A stretch of DNA of 64,000 bases from Trachythela sp. YZ-2020. Taxonomy: Eukaryota; Cnidaria; Anthozoa; Malacalcyonacea; Clavulariidae. The position numbers were made by a program, and so were the translations under genes. Shown here in pieces: positions 60,276-64,000 of this stretch. The notes under the pieces were generated by a model. That model had not been told where the DNA came from. It did no database searches and saw only the letters and a program-made list of their open reading frames with translations. Numbering within the stretch: position 1 is the stretch's first letter; every line of letters begins with the position of its first letter. The DNA lies in the NCBI GenBank assembly GCA_016169945.1, contig JADLSH010000184.1, positions 1,674,001-1,738,000 of the forward strand, in the 5' to 3' direction.

Positions 60276-62208
60276 TAGCTATTCAGTATAAAGAAAATAT
60301 AATTTATTTTTAGTTTACTCAATTTAACTTTTTTTATGATGTACAAGACTGAAATATATAGGTGGGCGATTCAAATGAAAAAGTCAAGTTAAAAAACAAA
60401 CCGCAATGTGGTACATATTTTCTTTAATTCTCATAGCAAAAGAAATTGAATTTTACCTAACATCGCTCTGTGTCCGAAATTGCGTTGCAAGTTACAGCAA
60501 AAATTACCTCGTGTCACATGGCCTGGCTTTAGCGAGAAACAAAATATTCATGTGTAATCTAAAACTAAAAGATATCAAAAGGATTTGATTCTACAGTATA
60601 TGTATGCACATGAATCCACACGGAATACCTGTCAGCTTCGTTACTGTGGACAGCGAATCCACAAGCCATGTTTACATCATACGTAATTATATATGCATTT
60701 ATATTTAATCACAAAATGTATCTAACTGCTCTGCAGCTAATGCTAACTGGGTGACTGGGTCTTCGTGAATCTATCTCTATCTATCCTAACCCACCCTGTC
60801 GACTTTCTCTGTCGGAGGGATCCGGAACTGATATACCGGAGAAAACCCACAACCTTCGGCAGAGCGTTAATACATTTTTACTTCAAAGCCAGTGCCGCAC
60901 AAAGACATTTGGGGGCCCGAGGCAAAATAACAAGTTTGGAGCCCTAGCTATTTTCCATTCTGAAAGATCTTTGGCGTCATGTGCTTGTTTAGAAAACTGA
61001 TTTCCATACCCTTGAACTTCTGGATTACGTTCTGTAGTCTTTAACATTTTAAATAACATTCTCAATCTGCATTCAGTACTAAAGTACTTTAGGGGCGTCC
61101 GTTGAAATCTAGGGTCTCCTGCATTCTGAGAGACTTTTTACAGCAATATATATCCATATTTCACTTCATTTCTATTTGGGGGCCCCCTTTACTTGGGGCC
61201 CCGAGGCAAATTGCCCCCTTTGCCTCCTCTATGCGACCCTGTTCAAACCTCAAACTCCAGTTTTAGGTTAGACGTCAGAGATAAAAATTTTTGTGTGGAG
61301 ATTAAGATTGATGTACAAACTCTCATACGTTTTTGAGTAAAAGGCGCCATCTTGTTTTGACAGCTGTGCTTTATATTTGGCTAATTCCAGGCTGAGTTTT
61401 GCATTTTCGTGTTTCAAAATGAGTGCAATTTGTGGCTAAAATGATGTTTTAAGCATTGATTTTAGTAATACCAGAGTATAGTTTGCGGTTTGAGCTATTC
61501 GTAAAAATACGTCAATCGTAAGGTATCTAAAGGTATCTAATGTCTTGGCCTTGGGTCCGGAACGTGAATCGTGGTGGTTGCCCTGACGACTGCACCACCG
61601 CGAAGCCCAAAAAAGAACCACAATACCACATTGACTGAATGCTATTGTTACTACTTGACTGTTGATATTGGCATCATTTTTATTTGCAAAAATAGACATA
61701 TAGATGAAGCAACTAGAGAGCACTCAGAGACTGGATACCTCCGCCTGCAAATTAAGTCAAGTATTCATGCATAAATTATACATGCACTAATTACGCATTC
61801 AGTGTCTTTTAAGCCTGGTTCACACTAGTACACTGGTCGGGCATTCATCCAACCTATGTACTATCCTACCCTCGACATACAGTAACGTTAAGGGGCAGCT
61901 AGCGCACTTACCATCAACTAACCTCGTTCCCAGGCTCTTTCCTATCTGCCACCCGTGCTGTGGATTTTCACTGATCTGGAAATAATACTGGATTTAGTAT
62001 CTATTGCGTTAAAAATGAAGCCGGTACTCAGCCATTATTAAGGAACCAACTGACAACTTTTTAGCGTGTAATGGTCGACACATTTATTGCTTATTTATTT
62101 ATTTGATGCTTCATGTTTTAAAATAACGTAGTAATCTGATATTTTTTTGAGTTCGAGATTTTTTAAAAAAAGAAAGAGACAATTTTCCTTATTTTTGGTC
62201 TTATTAGC
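60276..62208. other. Intergenic, repeat fragments
   Basis: 60770-60875 is a minus-strand fragment of the SINE body (complement of TGTGGGTTTTCTCCGG and CAGGGTGGGTTAGG). 61545-61610 is a minus-strand SINE head (complement of GGGCTTCGCGGTGGTGCAGT). 60893-61240 is GC-rich with GGGGCCC words. 61965-62208 is the left part of a dispersed repeat. No gene seen. Confidence 0.5.
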
Positions 62209-62216
62209 GGATTTCT

Positions 62217-62473
62217 CAGTGGCGCCGTGGTCGTGGGGGCCATGGCCCCCCTATCGTCGAGATCCGTTGGAAAATTGGAAATTTGTTATGTTGTCGGAAT
62301 CTTCGTGGTCAAGCATACCTGCATATACGAGCGACAATTTTACTTCTCTTCGTTGTTGGATAATGCGAAACATGTTTGAATAAAAAAATATATTGATGAA
62401 TTGTGGGGAAATTGTGTTTGTCGGGAAAATGCTGCCCTTGGCCCCCCTAAAACATGGGACCACGACGCCCCTG
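62217..62473. mobile_element. hAT-like MITE with 8-bp duplication and empty-site paralogue
   Basis: Ends CAGTGGCGCCGTGGTC and CCACGACGCCCCTG, flanked by perfect GGATTTCT at 62209-62216 and 62474-62481. The host repeat has an unoccupied paralogue near 40705 (GCGGATTTGTATTGTCT). 257 bp. Confidence 0.94.
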
Positions 62474-62785
62474 GGATTTCTATTGTCTAGCACCAGTGAG
62501 CAATAGGTTGCGCTATCCAGTCTACTTTTCAGGTCAGTGTGGATTTTACATTAGCTAGACCATAATACATCACGATTCAATATGGCGTCACTACTGTCGA
62601 AATAGATCCATATCGTTCATTTCTTTTAATTCTACGATAAATGAAAATGTTTAGCATGGAAGTTCTATTTTGAAAAAGTGGCAGCACTGCCGGTCAATTT
62701 TAAAATCCATCATGGCCACTTGTTGTGGTTACGGGATGTCCCAAACTTAGACGATCTTTATTGTTTAAATAAACCCTGTTTGGTC

Positions 62786-62842
62786 ATGGAAGAAGATGAA
62801 ATATTGTTGTCGGAAAAGCAAGAAAAGATCATCGAAGAGCTT
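62786..62842 (+). CDS. Possible first coding exon of a gene running out of the window
   Basis: ATG opens 19 acidic codons (MEEDEILLSEKQEKIIEEL) followed directly by a GTAAGT donor. It is the only supported piece, and it is divergent from the SRCR gene. The next exon was not identified: an AG at 63128-63129 opens a frame in the same phase, but it runs into repeat sequence. Low confidence. Confidence 0.3.
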
Positions 62843-63245
62843 GTAAGTTTTAAATAGAGATCGAAGCAGATCTAGGCAATTGTTTCAGCAAAGTTTGTTC
62901 GCATGAGCGCGGTTTTTGGCTTATTTGCATGTTTTTTCATGTTGTGTTTTAAAATGGCCTTCGTATTATATATCTTATGCAAAAAACAATTTGCATGAAG
63001 CACGTTAAAGTACATTTTTGCATTAATGTACAAATAAATTGTGGTCTTTGTATTAAAATTACCTCCATAAATGATCAAGTCACAGTATAATGAGTATATT
63101 AAAGGCGCGTTATTTTCCATGCGTTGCAGGCTATATTTATATTAATGGGATCGAGACAAGTTGCACGAACCATTGCGCCTTGTGATATTGCGCCTTGTAA
63201 TATTGCTCTCCAAGACAAGTTACATCAGATTGAAAGCATGCACAA

Positions 63246-63710
63246 AATCAGGGTTCTGCCCAGGACCATGTGAGTGCCGGGTACCTGCAGCCCTGAGGAC
63301 ATGACCCCCTCCCACCCTGCCAAAGCTTAAAACTTGATTGACTGGTCTCAGAGTAGCTTGAAGCGCGACATCAATTAACAAAGTGCAAAGTGATTAGAGC
63401 CTTTTGTCAGACGTCTTTCTGGCTTTGGGAGGATAGCGTATCTCTCCGAATCACCAGTAACTAATATTGTGCGCATTGTAGTACTGAATTTCATCTAATA
63501 CTAATGTTTATATAACAAAATTTGCCAAAGATAAAAAAACACAAAATTACTTGTATAAAATATCTATTACAAAGTACAACATTGGGGTTCTCGTACTGGA
63601 TATTTGAAACCTTTCAAGTGCCGGACGGAAGAGTCCGCTTTGGCGTGAGTGCCGGGCGACACTGCTGAGTGCTGGGCGCTGCCGCCCGGCACGGCCCAAC
63701 GTGGACTGAA
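63246..63710. mobile_element. CAGGGTTCTGCCCA-terminal element, copy 2
   Basis: Reverse complement of 32447-32911 along most of its length (CAGAGTAGCTTGAAGCGCG; GTATATTTGAAACCTTTC-like). The left end CAGGGTTCTGCCCAGG is intact; the other end is eroded near 63700. Confidence 0.85.
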
Positions 63711-64000
63711 CTCTGCAAAATAGAATACAGCGTGTAACATGTCCTTTGTGTGACTTGTCTTGCAATGTTGACCCACTATAAGATGGTTTCCTATTGGCTC
63801 TTATCAGACAATTTGCTTCTTATTGCTGCAATTTGCAACAATTTATTCATTGCATGTGATAGGGCTGTTCAGTATACTAATATACCGAAAATACTGGCTG
63901 TACTACAATGTAACATGATTAATGTCTGTCTACGCTCATGTGGTGCCGAAATTCCTTCAAGAGATGTCACAGTTCCATCTAAATCTTCTTCAAATTTCCA

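Overview
The window is animal nuclear DNA: AT-rich, with introns that have GT..AG borders, no operon-like packing, and metazoan gene families (class C GPCR, STRA6-type retinoid receptor, PHF7/G2E3-type PHD protein, SRCR scavenger-type protein). My best guess is a non-vertebrate animal, perhaps an anthozoan-like cnidarian. That is inference from gene content and MITE/SINE load; a sponge or other invertebrate cannot be excluded.

Five protein genes can be supported, plus one possible first exon. (1) A plus-strand STRA6-like multi-pass receptor gene, 114-14793, whose 5' exons lie before the window. (2) A single-exon secreted trypsin-fold protease with a C-terminal coiled coil, 4080-5393, inside a large intron of gene 1. 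(3) A minus-strand class C (metabotropic-glutamate-like) receptor in three exons, 22599-18257. (4) A plus-strand PHF7/G2E3-like triple zinc-finger gene in nine exons, 24145-39670, with a long repetitive tail. Its second intron contains a tRNA-Gly(GCC) and, on the other strand, a tRNA-Pro(TGG). (5) A minus-strand secreted protein in 12 exons, 58510-45642: signal peptide, PAN/apple, EGF, Ig, Ig, Sushi, then seven SRCR domains. For genes 1, 3, 4 and 5 the spliced exon lengths sum to a multiple of three and the phases agree at each junction, which supports the models. A possible first exon of another plus-strand gene is at 62786.

The rest is mostly repetitive: palindromic MITEs, several with recognisable target-site duplications (8-bp hAT-like, TTA Harbinger-like); SINEs with tRNA-like and, in one case, 5S-rRNA-like heads; a LINE 3' end; and large tandem arrays. 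Genes 1/3 and 4/5 are convergent; genes 3/4 and 5/62786 are divergent. I see no evidence that the genes act in one pathway. The items most worth following are the nested protease-coiled-coil gene, the STRA6-like receptor, the PAN-EGF-Ig-Sushi-SRCR protein, and the SINE family that carries either a tRNA-only or a tRNA+5S head.
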